NCBI GenBank assembly: GCA_032718475.1
Contig: JAUCBJ010006267.1
Location: forward strand, 1 to 58,209
Length of the DNA stretch: 58,209 nt
Source of the DNA: Nemertoderma westbladi
Lineage: Eukaryota > Xenacoelomorpha > Nemertodermatida > Nemertodermatidae
Direction: 5' to 3'
In this document: one piece after another, positions 44,901 through 56,364 of the stretch
Numbering within the stretch: position 1 is the first letter of the stretch
Layout: the number at the start of each line of letters is the position of its first letter
Program-made: the position numbers and the translations under genes
The notes under the pieces: generated by a model
Seen by the model: only the letters and a program-made list of their open reading frames with translations
Told to the model about the DNA's origin: nothing
Databases searched by the model: none

Positions 44901-47900
44901 CGTGCAACCAGACGCGGCTAACTTCAACTCGTGGCGACGCCACTTGCAGCTGGCGGCGGACAATCCGTCAGATGACTTGGTTTTCGCGTGGGAAGATGTC
45001 AAAGCGATGTTCAACGGCGGCTCCCGAAAGAGAAGTAACAATGTTGCCCCTGGGGACAGAAAAAGGCTTAAACAAGACCATACTAACGCGGCATTGCATT
45101 CGCAACAAACCTCCTCGACACAACACAATCTGCATACATTACCAGAACCTCCAATATCCTCTATGATTCCTTTCTACAACAACAACAACCACGCTCTCCC
45201 ACCCTGGATTCCCACACCGTCATCCGTAAAATCATCCACTGCCGCCTTACTCCCCTTCAAAGAGAAGCCTCTTCCGGGATTCATGGGGTGGCCACCGAGT
45301 GATTTCGGCTTCGGGTTTCAGATGGGCTTTGGACCAAATTTTCTACTCCCCGCGCCGAATCTAAACTTACCATCACCGCTGTTCGGAGAAGCTCCCTGTC
45401 GCCCCTCACCCACATCCAACTACGTATCCAATTCTACAAAACTGCAGAGTTATCCAGAGACTGATGTTATGATTCCTAACTACAGGTAATGTCGAGTCGA
45501 TATCCCATTCATTTTCATTTTCTTTACAAGTTTAATGTATTCAATGATTTCCCTTCCTGAAGGTAATAAACTTTTGTTTAGTCGTTTTTAAGTTTTGTAT
45601 TGTAAATAATAATACAGTATATGAAGTTATTAGATAATTATGGAGTTTCCAGTTTCCAACAGTAATATATTACTCTTACATTAAAAAAAATGGCTTGCAC
45701 AATTACTATTGTAAAATTGGAATCATTAAGTAGCAGGTTGAAAAGTTGACACTAGAGAAGTTAAAATGAAAGCTACATAAATAATTGACGCTCCTTCTTT
45801 ATTTACTCTACTTTATTTCCTTCTGTTATTATATATTTAGTTGTTTTATTTCAGTGGGTCCAGCATATCTACCGGCCAACACCACGATAAAGTTATGACG
45901 TCATTAACTTTGGCTAATGATCCCATAAGTTCAATGACTTTTGGTAATGAATTTGCCTTGGATTTACGACAAGATCGAAACAAGGATTATGTATCGGCCT
46001 TCAGTCCAATAATAAGGTACGATTCCAAGACTATTATTTAATACTATAGTTTCAATTTACTACTGATAACATTAGGTCGAGCGAGATCGAAAGGTGACAA
46101 TGGGATCCTTCTGGCTTCCCGATTCTCGCAAATTTCGTTTCTCTCAAGTCCAGTATCCCTTTCAAGTTGTTCAAGTTGCTTTCAAGCTTTGAAGTTGTAT
46201 GTTTCATAACCGGTCGTCCACGGCTTGATACAGGTGGTATTGTACATGAAGATTAGCGTTTGTCATTGTGTTGTCTCCAGCTGATGTTTAGTGCTGCCCT
46301 TAGTAGTCTTGTGTAACAACAATCAATTCGTTGTTCAAGTGATTTCGTCAGTGGCACGGTCTCACAACGGAATATAATCATAGTTGATTGGCTTACTTAT
46401 CCTGGGTTTATTGGCTGCCGACGTAGTCGGACCTCTGCAGTCACAGTTCTGTGGTCCGAGCTAATTAAATATGCCATTTAGATATACTGCCAAACAATCT
46501 AGAACATATCGAAGGCAATACCGTTATTACACAGGCAGACAGGCCCATTAATATGTAGTAGTTGACATGATTATTTGACATTTGTACCTGTGCAATATTT
46601 AAAAAAAATGCTCTGTTGGTATTTTAGATCACACATGAATGGCATTCCGTCTCATTCAATTCCCTTAAAGGTGACTGATATTGATAAAAGTGAAGATACC
46701 GAAGCTGATATAGACGTTGTTGGTTCATTCAATGCTGCTGTAAGTAACTGAGTAAAAAAGTAATAGAGTTGCAGAGTAAATAAATAACAGAGTTGGAAAG
46801 CAAAAGGGAAAAAAGTATGAAAAAAGTAACAAAGTAAGAGTAATATTTATGTAACAAAGTAGCATGAAGTAACAAACAGAGTAAATTATCTTTAACATTT
46901 ATAATATTGAATTTGATACTTTGATAAATAATTATGTTCCTAGTTAAAAGGCTATTTTCCCTAATTTATTTCCTATTACATAGTTTTCAGAGAAAGCTGA
47001 TATTGAACCTGAAGAAAAAGCAAACAGTCTGGATGGTTTAGAACAGAACCACGACAACGGACCACCGAACGAGCCGCTTCGTAAGTATATGTAATTAATG
47101 GAGGACAAGTTGTTAGAGTAGTCGAATCTATAACAACTTCCATCTAAGTTCCGGCGGGCAATATGGCGGAACGTTATTACAAATAATATCCTGTCAGTGG
47201 TAGTAAGTCTGTTGGAGGAACTTATGGTCATCATCCTTATGAGTGTGCGTACAGGACTGCTGTGCTGCCATATTCTTATTGTTAATTTACAATTTTTTGG
47301 AGTAATATGAACTGTATTAAGGTAAAATAAACGTCTACATATCATGCACCACACATTCACCCTACTGTGGAATAATATGCTTTAAAATAAATTAGGTTTA
47401 ACAGTAACGACACATGTAGTGTAGTTTTGCCGGTGGCTTATAATGTAAGTTGAAGTAATTGGAAGTTACACGGTGTGGAGTGCCTACGCTATCTAATGTT
47501 AACATTGATATGCATGAAATTTATCAAAAAAATAGATCTGCATTTCATGTATATATGAAAATTAGAAATGGGTATAATTCCCGCAAGAGGCTGAGGTTGC
47601 GAAGATCAACAGTAATCATTACTTAATAATATGCATGAGATGATTACATTATATTATGCGGAATTCATAATCATTCTTTACACTTTCTGCCAATTATTTT
47701 ACGGAAGCGTAAAGGTACTGAAGCTCATGATAACTACACCACAAACATTACAGTTGATGACTTCGGTTTATACATTATATATATCACTTATTAAAATAAT
47801 ATTATTCGCAAAGGGAATTCTGTTTAGCAAATTTTCTCAAGATCTGTAAGCAATGTGAAAAAACTTTGGCAACCCAAGTGCCAAAAGAATGAACTAGAAG

Positions 47901-49319
47901 GGAGAAGAATTAAGACTACTGTGAGGGTAGAAGTTGTGATAACTCAATTTCTTAAATGTACGATTTACAAAGAATGCGTCTTCAGGTGCTATTAAAGAGG
48001 TAGCACTTGGCACAACAAGTAACTGTGGAAATTAATTCCTAAATAATTAATGTTAATGGGCTCCTGCGTCGGCTCTATGCCACGCCTTATGTAGCGGTAT
48101 CTATTGTCATTACTCCTGACTATTTAACTCGTCCAGTATACCATACAGCCCATTGTGTCAATAAATAAAGAAAATCATATCCAATTACACATCTAAATAT
48201 TAATTGTTTGTTACCTGAAACCAAACACCTGCTCCCTTGAGCACTAGCAACAACTATTACAATAATTAGCTTCGGTTTCTACGTGTATGTGAATTACACC
48301 ATACGCATGAGGTAGATTCACACTATTTATGACCTGTAATATCTCTTCCTTCACACGGAACAGCCCTCCTCCCATTGTTTTTCTACAGATCATGGTGATC
48401 TGTAGATCCCACGAAATTTGAAATAGAGGTTGTTTCGTTTCCTTAATTATAGTGCTTGAGATGTCCAAAACTCCATTTGAGATAGTACAGTATATGCTAT
48501 ATAATATACTATGTAGGCCTACTAGTAAAACTAAACTATATAGTGAGCTGGTATTATATATAAAAAAACACGCACAAAAGTAAAAATTTTTTCTTCGGCC
48601 GTTAGGCCATGTATAACGCACAAAGTCTGACGACTTATTTCCAGTCTGTTCCCGTCAGAACTGTCCAGAGGAAACTGGTACTCATTTAGCTACCATTTAG
48701 GCATGGGAGGTAGAGATGCGCCCTGGCTAGTTCCTTTGAAGCATTCGCACCGAAACGAGAACTCGTCAGGCCAAGCGGGAATCACTTACTATTACTGAGC
48801 GCCAACCATGAATAAAGGGTCGAGAGAATATTGAAAAAAATGTTCTACTTTATTCCCATATGTAATACGAAATTGTATTATTAAATTGGTTAATGTTTTT
48901 GTAATAAAATTATTTAGTTTAAAATATTATTGTAAAATTATGTAAAATTATTTAAGTTTTACTGTAACAGGAAAATCACTAAAATAATTAGTTACCATTA
49001 AATATTCAAGAAATATTCCAATCTATATTGAGTGTGTGCTCATTTTGCTCAAATTACGTGCAAACCTTTCGTACTTCGATGCTCTTTCAACACAATGTAA
49101 TAAAATTTAATAAATTCCACCAAAATTATTTTATTTTCTTGTTTTTTTTTAATAGATATCCTTCGTCAAAAGCTGCAATTGGAACGGGAAACTCGCATTC
49201 TGTTTGAACATCGACTGCAGCAGGTTCGCAATGCATTCGAACAATTCTCCAACTGCAATCCCAAGTTTACTGCGCCAACTACTACAGCCACGATGGCATC
49301 ATCAACAAGTAACCAATGA
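41870..49319 (+). CDS. SKOR: SKI-family transcriptional corepressor (SKOR1/2, fussel type), seven coding exons
   Basis: Model: 41870-41974, 43467-43615, 44559-45485, 45855-46016, 46628-46739, 46984-47080 and 49156-49319. All junctions are GT-AG and phases agree (0, 2, 2, 2, 0, 1), giving 1716 nt or 571 residues. Seen: a Ski/Sno/Dac domain from about residue 47 (YGVPIVALVINGTERLCLAQ, then NRR|VALGITCVQC across exons 2-3), then a SMAD4-binding SAND-like zinc module with HEC at 150-152, CIRC-AYC at 172-178, HSH at 190-192, and SWRRH. The middle is Pro/Ser-rich, and the last exon encodes a coiled coil (about 520-548). Family knowledge: SKOR proteins are nuclear corepressors in postmitotic neurons that act with SMADs and homeodomain partners. 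At 571 residues it is shorter than vertebrate SKOR1/2, which have long low-complexity middles. Coding exons avoid repeats; the introns hold LINE and other repeat copies. An AATAAA at 49945 could end the transcript. The 5' end is uncertain. Confidence 0.93.
42209..42371. repeat. Inverted repeat in SKOR intron 1
   Basis: Arms of about 62 bp (42209-42274 and 42307-42371) share TACATACTTGT, AAAGTACTTTACAGTGT and CTGATCC-CGTGGCT in opposite orientation around a 32-base spacer. This is a small foldback element. Confidence 0.8.
42651..42692. repeat. Short perfect hairpin in SKOR intron 1
   Basis: GTTAAGTAATGTCC and its exact complement flank a short ACTAAAG loop. GGCGTTGAGTAATGTTA recurs near 42789. 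Confidence 0.75.
43467..43615 (+). CDS. SKOR: SKOR exon 2 (first half of Ski/Sno/Dac domain)
   Basis: It encodes KNSGVKTTMLYGVPIVALV through ERLCLAQISNTLLKDYS to HNR, the most conserved start of the SKOR domain. Two AGs six bases apart (43466 and 43472) can both serve as acceptor in the same frame, adding or omitting Leu-Gln. The donor is CG|GTTTGT. Confidence 0.93.
43700..43815 (+). repeat. Degenerate 18-bp tandem repeat in SKOR intron 2
   Basis: There are about five diverged units of ATCACGTTTTTGCCAACT. The 125-codon frame that crosses exon 2 into this intron is not the gene product, because the donor at 43616 is used in the conserved model. Confidence 0.7.
44559..45485 (+). CDS. SKOR: SKOR exon 3 (rest of Dac domain, SMAD4-binding zinc module, Pro-rich region)
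   Basis: The acceptor is TTATGTGCAG; the first base completes an Arg codon, giving NRR|VALGITC. The exon encodes CTPVQLEVLRRAGAMPISS, the zinc module CAWGDRGNFIPSRYN to KFIFHSH, then QPDAANFNSWRRH and VFAWEDVKAMFNGGSRKR. A Pro/Phe/Asn-rich stretch follows to PNYR. It is more GC-rich than its flanks. The residue after CAWG is Asp; I recall Cys there in vertebrate SKOR. Confidence 0.95.
45855..46016 (+). CDS. SKOR: SKOR exon 4
   Basis: It follows TTTATTTCAG and encodes SGSSISTGQHHDKVMTSL through NKDYVSAFSPII, ending AG|GTACGA. There is no known domain. Frame and phase continue from exon 3. Confidence 0.8.
46075..46475 (-). mobile_element. LINE family A, rearranged fragment in SKOR intron 4
   Basis: It joins a 3'-end piece (46075-46370, matching the 24.9 and 40.5 kb copies) to an endonuclease-end piece (46375-46475, SDHR-like region as at 26.8 kb). 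The middle of the element is absent. Confidence 0.6.
46628..46739 (+). CDS. SKOR: SKOR exon 5 (acidic)
   Basis: It follows GGTATTTTAG and encodes RSHMNGIPSHSIPLK, then an acidic segment (DIDKSEDTEADIDVV), ending in phase 0 before GTAAGT. An acidic stretch before the coiled coil also occurs in SKOR relatives. Confidence 0.8.
46984..47080 (+). CDS. SKOR: SKOR exon 6
   Basis: It follows TTACATAG and encodes FSEKADIEPEEKANSLDG through PPNEPL, ending C|GTAAGT. A second in-frame acceptor (TTTTCAG at 46990) would remove Phe-Ser. Confidence 0.75.
47081..48629. other. SKOR intron 6, proximal part
   Basis: The frames on both strands here (up to 138 codons) show no conservation signal and lie within the intron. 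Confidence 0.55.
48630..48785 (-). mobile_element. tRNA-derived SINE body, copy 3 (SKOR intron 6)
   Basis: On the minus strand it reads TCTCGTTTCGGTGCGAATGC, AGGAACTAGCCAGGGCGCAT and CTAAATGGTAGCTAAATGAG, matching the body of copy 1. The tRNA-like head is not recognisable. Confidence 0.6.
48810..49145 (+). repeat. Unclassified interspersed repeat, copy 3 (next to SKOR exon 7)
   Basis: It shares AATAAAGGGTCGAGAGAATA, TTACGTGCAAACCTTTCGTAC, ATGCTCTTTCAACACAATGT and AAATTCCACCAAAATTATTTT with the others. The middle is deleted. It ends about 10 bp before the acceptor of the last SKOR exon. Confidence 0.65.
49156..49319 (+). CDS. SKOR: SKOR exon 7 (C-terminal coiled coil and stop)
   Basis: It follows a T-rich tract and AATAG and encodes HILRQKLQLERETRILFEHR continuing as a heptad-type helix to EQFSNC, then a short Thr/Ser tail and TGA at 49317-49319. 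The helix corresponds to the C-terminal coiled coil of SKOR proteins. A copy of an interspersed repeat ends directly upstream, at about 49140. Confidence 0.85.
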
Positions 49320-52312
49320 TATACACACACAGTCATTGCTAACTTGTACCGAGTGAAATTATCTAATTTCTGTTACAACTTATTGTCATCTCCAGCTCCT
49401 CAACACATTATGGGACAATCATTGCTAATAATCGCAACACTTTATTACATAGACATGACCAAAAAGAATGCCTGTTGTAACTATTTGCAACATTTGGTTG
49501 AAAAGTAGCTCATGGTTTGGTTAGGGTTATGATATGGCCCAAGCGTATTCATATGTCGATAGAGGTTTACATAAATATAAAAAGGTCTTTAATGCGGAAT
49601 AGTGGCCATTTTCATTCAATGATGTACGTGAATTTGTTTACTATAGTATTCTAATGTTTAGGAATATTAAGGAAATTCATATTATTTTATGTAACTAATT
49701 GCAGTTACTACAACAGCAGCAGTACGGTAAACAATCTTACATACGATAGCTATTAATTATCCACGTTAGTGAAATAATGGGTGATAGACGTTAACATAAT
49801 ACACAATACATTTTCCAGACACTATAAACAAACTTCAGAGTTCGAGTAGCTCTCATGTGTGTTCTCATATATTCCACTGGATGGCATCAACTCAATATAT
49901 CTGATATTTTTAATTTCGCGAGAAGTATTTCATTGAAATGCAGAAATAAATTGTCTAGAATAGTCTTCCGCATCTTGATTTCCGCAAAGGAGTTGTCACC
50001 AATAGGCAGGGCATATCTGTGATCATTGACTACACGATGTTTCACAATTTGGCATTACCCTGTCATTGTTTAGTAATTGAATTGATATTACATTGAATTG
50101 ATTTTAACACATTATTTACCTGCATAATCTTTTAACATATGTGTTTACGAAACTTTCAGTTATTATTTTGGTTCCCCCAACACTGCTATACCGGCAGTCT
50201 GATACAGCCTGATCCAATGGCAATAACGCACTACCGGTACCGTACTGCTGTGCATTATTGCATTATTGCTATATAGCATATCGCTTTACTGTGATCTCAC
50301 CTGGACATCTGTATGTCATTGCCGACTTTACAAAGCTGCGCTCAAAGAAAGTTATAATAATATAAATCACTCATTAACGATTCACCTAAAACACCAAAGA
50401 TGCTTTACTGCTGTCAGCTCTGCACCTGTTTCGTTTTAGCCTAGTAGTAGATTCTGTTTTAAACTTTCGCTAAATTATAATTTTTATGATGTTTAAATTC
50501 GATATGAGTAACTCGATAATTCGAACTGAAAGCAACTCCCTTCTCGTTCCCTAAGTCGATTGCTTTTAAGTGAAGGAGTACTTTTGAGCGTTACGAGGAT
50601 ATCGCCGTCACCAGAACGTTGATAAGTTGATATACAGTAATGTACCGGTAACATATTCATTAAAGTTATTATTCATCAAAAACAAGGTTACATGCGACAC
50701 AAATCAGATTGTGTAGTAATTCCCTTAATGTTTCTTATTTAGCTAGTATTCATTGGTTTGATATGTTTATTTTTGTGTTTATATACATACATATATATTT
50801 ATGTCATTAGTAGCACATCGTATGCTTCTCCTCTCCTCACCTATTTTGTAGTGCAATTTTGTGCCATATAATTGAATTTATTTTCTTGTGTTGTGTAGTC
50901 CTATTAAATTAAAATTTTTATTCTTAACTTGTTTCTTTTTCGTTCGAATATACCTCAAAATTCCAAGAAAAAGGAAAAAAGTAACCATTGCTGTGATTGC
51001 ATTGATTTCCAGGCGAAAAAAGTAAAACAAGAAAATTTGAAAATAGTTTTGGTGAAATTTATTAAAGATCTGATTAAAGTTCTGATATTTTTTTCGTATG
51101 TCATCACAGTTAGATGAAACACTGATATTGGAGTTCCCATCACTCACGATATCAGTGTCTTTCTTTTTAATTGACAACGCGCGGTAATTATCGATCGAGC
51201 GTACTTGTAATCTAATTCTGGAGGGTCCCGTACAGAAACGGCCGACTCTGATTCTTCCCGCGTAAATACGTAGCGGTGATGGGATTGGTGGAATTTTATC
51301 CAGAATTTCTAAGGCCTCATGAGCGATTTGACCTATTAGACGTTGTAATCAGCTGTTAATAGAAATAGCTACCTACTGCTTATGCAGGTCCTTACGACGT
51401 AGGACCTAGTCGCTGGAACTATTGGCGCAGGACCAAACGACTTCCTGGACGACCTAACGACCAGAGGACCTACTATCGTTGACGTCGTTGGAAATGTTTG
51501 AACACTAATAAATCGGTCAATATTGATGAAATAGAACTAACTTGTTAGAAATGTAGTCAATCACAAATTTAGAATTTATATACACACAGGCAGACTAATA
51601 TCGTTTATCTGCCTGTCGCTAGGGAGCGAATTGAAAGAAATCTAGAAACAGCTATAATTTTACAACCAACCATCAGATTCAACTACTGTAAAAATTGGTA
51701 GGTGTGATCTATTAATATTGATTAATGATAAATTCTACACACAGAATTCTACACCTGCGACCCAGAATAAATGTAAAAATGCGTTGAAATCGAAACTTGG
51801 GGGTATTTTCAGAATCTTGAATATTTCTAAATTTGAGGTACCACACGCCCTAATTTTGCTGTACCAAAAATGAGCTGCCACTAGGTAGACATTGTTTTAG
51901 AGTAATCTGATCGATGCAGCGATTCAAAACACCTATAAAAATGCGCTGAAATCAAAACATGTGGGCCTTTTCCGGATCTCATATTTTTTAAAATTTGAAG
52001 TGCCACGCGCCACTTCGAAAAATAGCATACCGCTTAATTTTTGAGAATGGAATATAATCGCATTCGCTTCAGCGTCTGTGAAAAACCTACAAGAGCTAGA
52101 CAATAAAGCCACACTATTAGTTTTTAAAATAACAAAAATACTACTACTTCTATTTTCATGAAAATTATTATACCCCGCTTATCAAATGTTATATTTTTAA
52201 GGTTAGGAAATGTTCAGCGATAATTTTTTCACCTACAGTCCAAATTTTATAGGAATTTGTTGGACGATTACTAAAATATAGTGGGGGGGGGGGGGGGGGG
52301 CGAATCGGCCCC
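49320..52312. other. SKOR 3' flank and intergenic DNA
   Basis: A possible poly(A) signal AATAAA lies at 49945-49950. 51760-52030 contains two diverged copies of a phrase with AAAATGCGYTGAAATC. A G homopolymer is at 52283-52300. No gene. Confidence 0.5.
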
Positions 52313-53137
52313 CCGCCAGTGCTGGGATAGTTATAAAACCCGAAAATAAAGAAAAAAACGAAATTATTGACGAAAATATCGAAATTATAAAACTTTAAAT
52401 AAAATCTCGCTTTCCAGTACGATAGGGATTATTCGAAGATACACTTTCAATTTTTTTTATTAATAAAATCCTATAATTTCGCCCCATTTTCGACCTTAAA
52501 AGTAATTTAATACCAAATACTGTCCCGCTGTTTGGTTGTTAGGGGTAATCCAATAATGGCAAAACACCACAAGATGGCGCTCAAATTACAGTATGACAGT
52601 ACAGTCAGAGTGTAGGCCTACTGCAGTTACTCCATTGTGACTGCTGGACTGCAGTACTGTTGTTACGTTTACGTTAACCCGTTCAAACCCGGCCGCCGTG
52701 CCGATCCACTTACCTGCCAGTCACTGTACGTACAGTGTACACCTGTAACGCTAAGGCACAGTAGGCCGTAATGCGTGTGCAGTGTTGGGTTAGGGTACCA
52801 GCTGACCGGACCGCTTCCTTCAACTTTACCCCTTCCGGCTGTGCACCATGCTTGTAATACTGATCTGTTGATGCTGAGTTGAAACATCCAAGCCGCTATT
52901 GGTCAACACCCAACAACCAACCAGCAGACAGTATTTGGTATTAAATTATCTTTTAAGGTCGAAAATGGGACGAAATTATCAGATTTTATGAATTATAAAA
53001 TGCAAAGTGTCCCTTCTAATAATACCTACTGTATCTTATTGGAAAGCGAGATTTTGTAGATTATTTGATAATTTCGATATTTTCGTTGATAATTTCGTAT
53101 TTTTCGTTATTTTCGGGTTTTATAACTATCCCCAGTG
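52313..53137. mobile_element. Foldback element with about 230-bp terminal inverted repeats
   Basis: The left arm starts GGGATAGTTATAAAACCCGA and runs through AAATCTCGCTTTCCA, CCCATTTTCGACCTTAAAAG, TTTAATACCAAATACTGTC to about 52545. The right arm (about 52905-53137) is its reverse complement, ending TATAACTATCCCC. The centre holds CGGACCGCTTCCTTCAACTT. There is no transposase frame. The ends carry CAGTG/CACTG motifs. Confidence 0.9.
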
Positions 53138-54930
53138 ATGCTAATGGTTTATATAAACACCCCAGTGCTATAAGGGTTAACGTACGTTAATTAATGGAGA
53201 CATTTCTTCATTAGTTGGGAGCGGGACATTTTCACAATACTTAAGTTACCGGGATATTTGGAAGAAATTCCTACTCTGTGATTTGGCTTAAACTCATGGA
53301 CTACTAAATATTTTAATTCTTCGGTACTGTTGGGAAGTCTGATACTGATACTACGAACTGAACTGACGGAAGATACTGGACGAAACGGGCATAGTTTGCA
53401 TATATGTGAGATATAAATTAAAAAACAAATTTATTACTGGTATTCGTGTTACTTCTAAAACAAGACGAGTAGGATGCTGAGCTGCAGGCACCTAACAACA
53501 ACCCCAAGTAATTTCCATACAGCCTGCGCTTAAAATGCAACGGCAATATAATTTATTGTGCATAATTATTGATTGCCAGTGACACAGTCCTCCGAAAGAA
53601 ACTTGAATGGACAGTATCAACTTATCTTTGTAATTGACCGTTACATTTAATCAATTGACTCAAATTGAAATCAATATTTTGGATTTAGTGATAACAATTA
53701 CTAAATAATTTCAATAGTGTAGCATTAGCATCTAACTTTTACATTTCATTGTATGTAAATTAATTAATAGCAATGGGGTAGGCGACTCGGAAAATTTTAT
53801 TTGAGTTTTTTTGATTTATTGTGAAAAATCATGTGAAAAAACCCCAGTGAGCCATTTTACTTCAAAAAAATTAATATTGGCCGAGTTATAGCGATTTTAA
53901 AACGCAAAATTAGCAACATCAAAAAATCGGGCCGTTTTAGGAACTTGCGCATTTGACGTCAGCCATAACACAGCAACAGTTGTCAAGCGCAGTTGATTGG
54001 TCAATATAAAATATAATATTTCAGTTATCTATAACAATAAAAATAATTAACGTAGCTTAGTAATTATTTGGATGTGTATTATATTCGTTAAATATTGTGT
54101 TAAAAAAGTAAACAGTTTTTTTTTATGTTTTTTTTTGATATGATAAACCTTTAATAAACAAAAAATACACAGCTTAGTAAACCAGTAAACCGTTACATTG
54201 TCTGATTGTTCTCACCGTTCACAGTTCAGGTCGTCCCGGTTTGAGAAGCAAAGAATGATAATGTTTTAATATAGGCCTAATCAGCTACAGTACGGTAATA
54301 ATAGGTTACCGGTAATATTACAGTATTAAATACAGAAATAGGCCGCCTTTAAAAACTATGATTGGAACGATGTTAAGAAGGTTGTTTCCAAGGCCGTTTT
54401 TTAGAAAGCACAATGACAATGGCCGACATCGCTCGAGGCATTAACATCAGCCCAATTACTAAGGAAAAAACCCAATAAACAAAGACGAAAAGACGACATA
54501 TATACTCCAGCCAGACAAAAGTGGAAAGTTGCAACGGAGTAGTGAGCAGCTTTCCATCAGGTACCAACAAACAGCTATAAGGCTGAAGAATAACTACGGT
54601 GTAATTGGTGCAATACTACTGTAATATATCCGGATACAGTTTTTAAAAGGTTGTAAATAAAGATAGAAAGCAAAAAAAATTCTGGCTCACCCACAAAGTT
54701 GTCGGGAAGTGAAACTCTCTCTGTTGGTGGTGTACGTAAATCGTAAGTACGTAAATCCCAGACAAAATGATAATGTGATCCGACACATAGAAAGGGATCA
54801 ATTAACAAAAAATGGTTTTCAACTTTTTTAAAACATGGGCAACATAACAATAAGTTATTCTAGAATTTATTAAAGGATTGAACGGACAAAATTTGGGAAT
54901 ACACTTTTTTTGGGGGGGGGGGGGGGGGTG
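53138..54930. other. Intergenic; two weak minus-strand frames
   Basis: Minus frames 54575-54850 (91 codons, starting MLCCPCFKKVENHFLLIDPF) and 54373-54570 (65 codons, hydrophobic, LEYICRLFVFVYWVFSLV) lie end to end in different frames. They could be a broken small membrane-protein gene or transposon remnant. I recognise neither. Confidence 0.3.
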
Positions 54931-55005
54931 GATAGGACATGTCACTGAATTACGACATTATATTCCAGGACATGTCACTGAATTACGACATTATATTCCA
55001 GGACA
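54931..55005 (+). repeat. 33-bp tandem duplication
   Basis: GGACATGTCACTGAATTACG followed by ACATTATATTCCA occurs twice in direct succession, and the start of a third copy (GGACATGG) follows. Confidence 0.9.
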
Positions 55006-55121
55006 TGGTGTATTGCACAGAAAAGGAGGCACTACTATAGCTTGTGTGACCGACCATAAGGGACAATTTTTAGAGGTTTTCGCATGACTTTTTTCAATTT
55101 TTTTGTGGATGGTGGTTGATT

Positions 55122-55360
55122 ATCTGGCATTCGATTGAGTGATAGTTCGTAAATTTTCTTAGGTAGCCAGTGTTTTTATAAGGTATAGCCAGTGTTTTTT
55201 TTAAAAATACATGAGGATTTAATAAAAATTGCATTAGATTGCAATTACAATAGCTAAAATATGAATATTTTTTTTAGATATTTTAGGTATTTTAAAAACA
55301 CTTGTTACCAAGCAAAATTTACAAGCTACCACTAAATCGAATGTCAGCCAATTGTTAGAG
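55122..55360. repeat. Inverted repeat, about 45-bp arms
   Basis: TGACATTCGATT-type arms with GTAAATTTT (55126-55165 and 55313-55357) are inverted around 150 bp of T-rich sequence containing two copies of AGCCAGTGTTTTT. Confidence 0.65.
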
Positions 55361-55420
55361 AATTGAAATGAAATGAAATTAATTAAATTAATTGAAACTT
55401 TAAAATCTTCCCTTGAATGT

Positions 55421-56055
55421 TCGCGACCCGGCACTAGTATAGTATCGATGCCGAAATTTTAGATGTTTTTTTATTTTTTTCTTTTTAGATTAAAATATTT
55501 TTGACATGTTGTTTGGCTTTGTATTATCAATTTCATTCTAGAATTACCGGTATATATTTTTGTTGCTATGGTTACATAAATAAAATAAATTTCAAATTAC
55601 TTAAAGAATAATGTATTTCTTTTTGTAATGCATTTTTATTTCTTATTGTAATGCTTTTTTATTTCTTATTGTTATTGACAAATATATTTGAGGATTAAAT
55701 GACACTTGTCATTTTTTTACAATAAAAAGTACTAGCCAACATAAAATCAAAATTACTGGCTACCATATGTTTGCCAGATGTTCAAATATTTGTTCTAGAA
55801 CAAAAAACGTCATAATAAAAGACATTTTCACAAGAAAAAATCGGTCAATTTTTTTTATTGTTTCAATTATGATTTTTTCACTAGCTAATATAAAGTAATA
55901 GCTAACACAAAATAAAAATTACTGGCTACCATCTTCAGATGGTAAATATTTGTTCTAGAACAAAAAACCTCATGATAAAAACCGATAATCACTAATATAA
56001 TTAATCGATGTTTGTTTTTAAATTTGGGCATAGATACTATACTAGTGGCTCGCGA
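55421..56055. mobile_element. TIR element bounded by TCGCGA, 635 bp
   Basis: The left end TCGCGACCCGGCACTAGTAT followed by AGTATCGATGCC pairs with the right end (GGCATAGATACTATACTAGT then GGCTCGCGA). Inside is a diverged direct duplication of about 170 bp sharing TTACTGGCTACCAT and AATATTTGTTCTAGAACAAA. No transposase frame is seen. Confidence 0.8.
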
Positions 56056-56364
56056 CCCCACTAAAGATATCTAATTGCTTTATGTCTTCCAGTTCCTGCC
56101 CTCTGATGGTTTGCGTATGGTTCTCAGTTTTGCACATAATAATTTCAAGAATAATTGAAATTGGTGCAAGGAATTAATTAAAATAATTATAAAGTTCTCT
56201 GGCATGTCTGGTGTGTTCCAAAAGTTACTGAAGATGAACAATTTTGGTTGGAGTTGGACTACAACGTTTCCCGGTGGAGTTGTTTCCCACTGCTACCTTC
56301 GGGTAGCAGCTATCAAATGAGGAGCCTTAGGGTCGCCTCCGGCTTCGGCCGACTGCTTGCTTTA

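Noticed and set aside
44483-45166. 227-codon plus frame and several minus frames
   Set aside because: They overlap SKOR exon 3, which carries the conserved protein in another frame.
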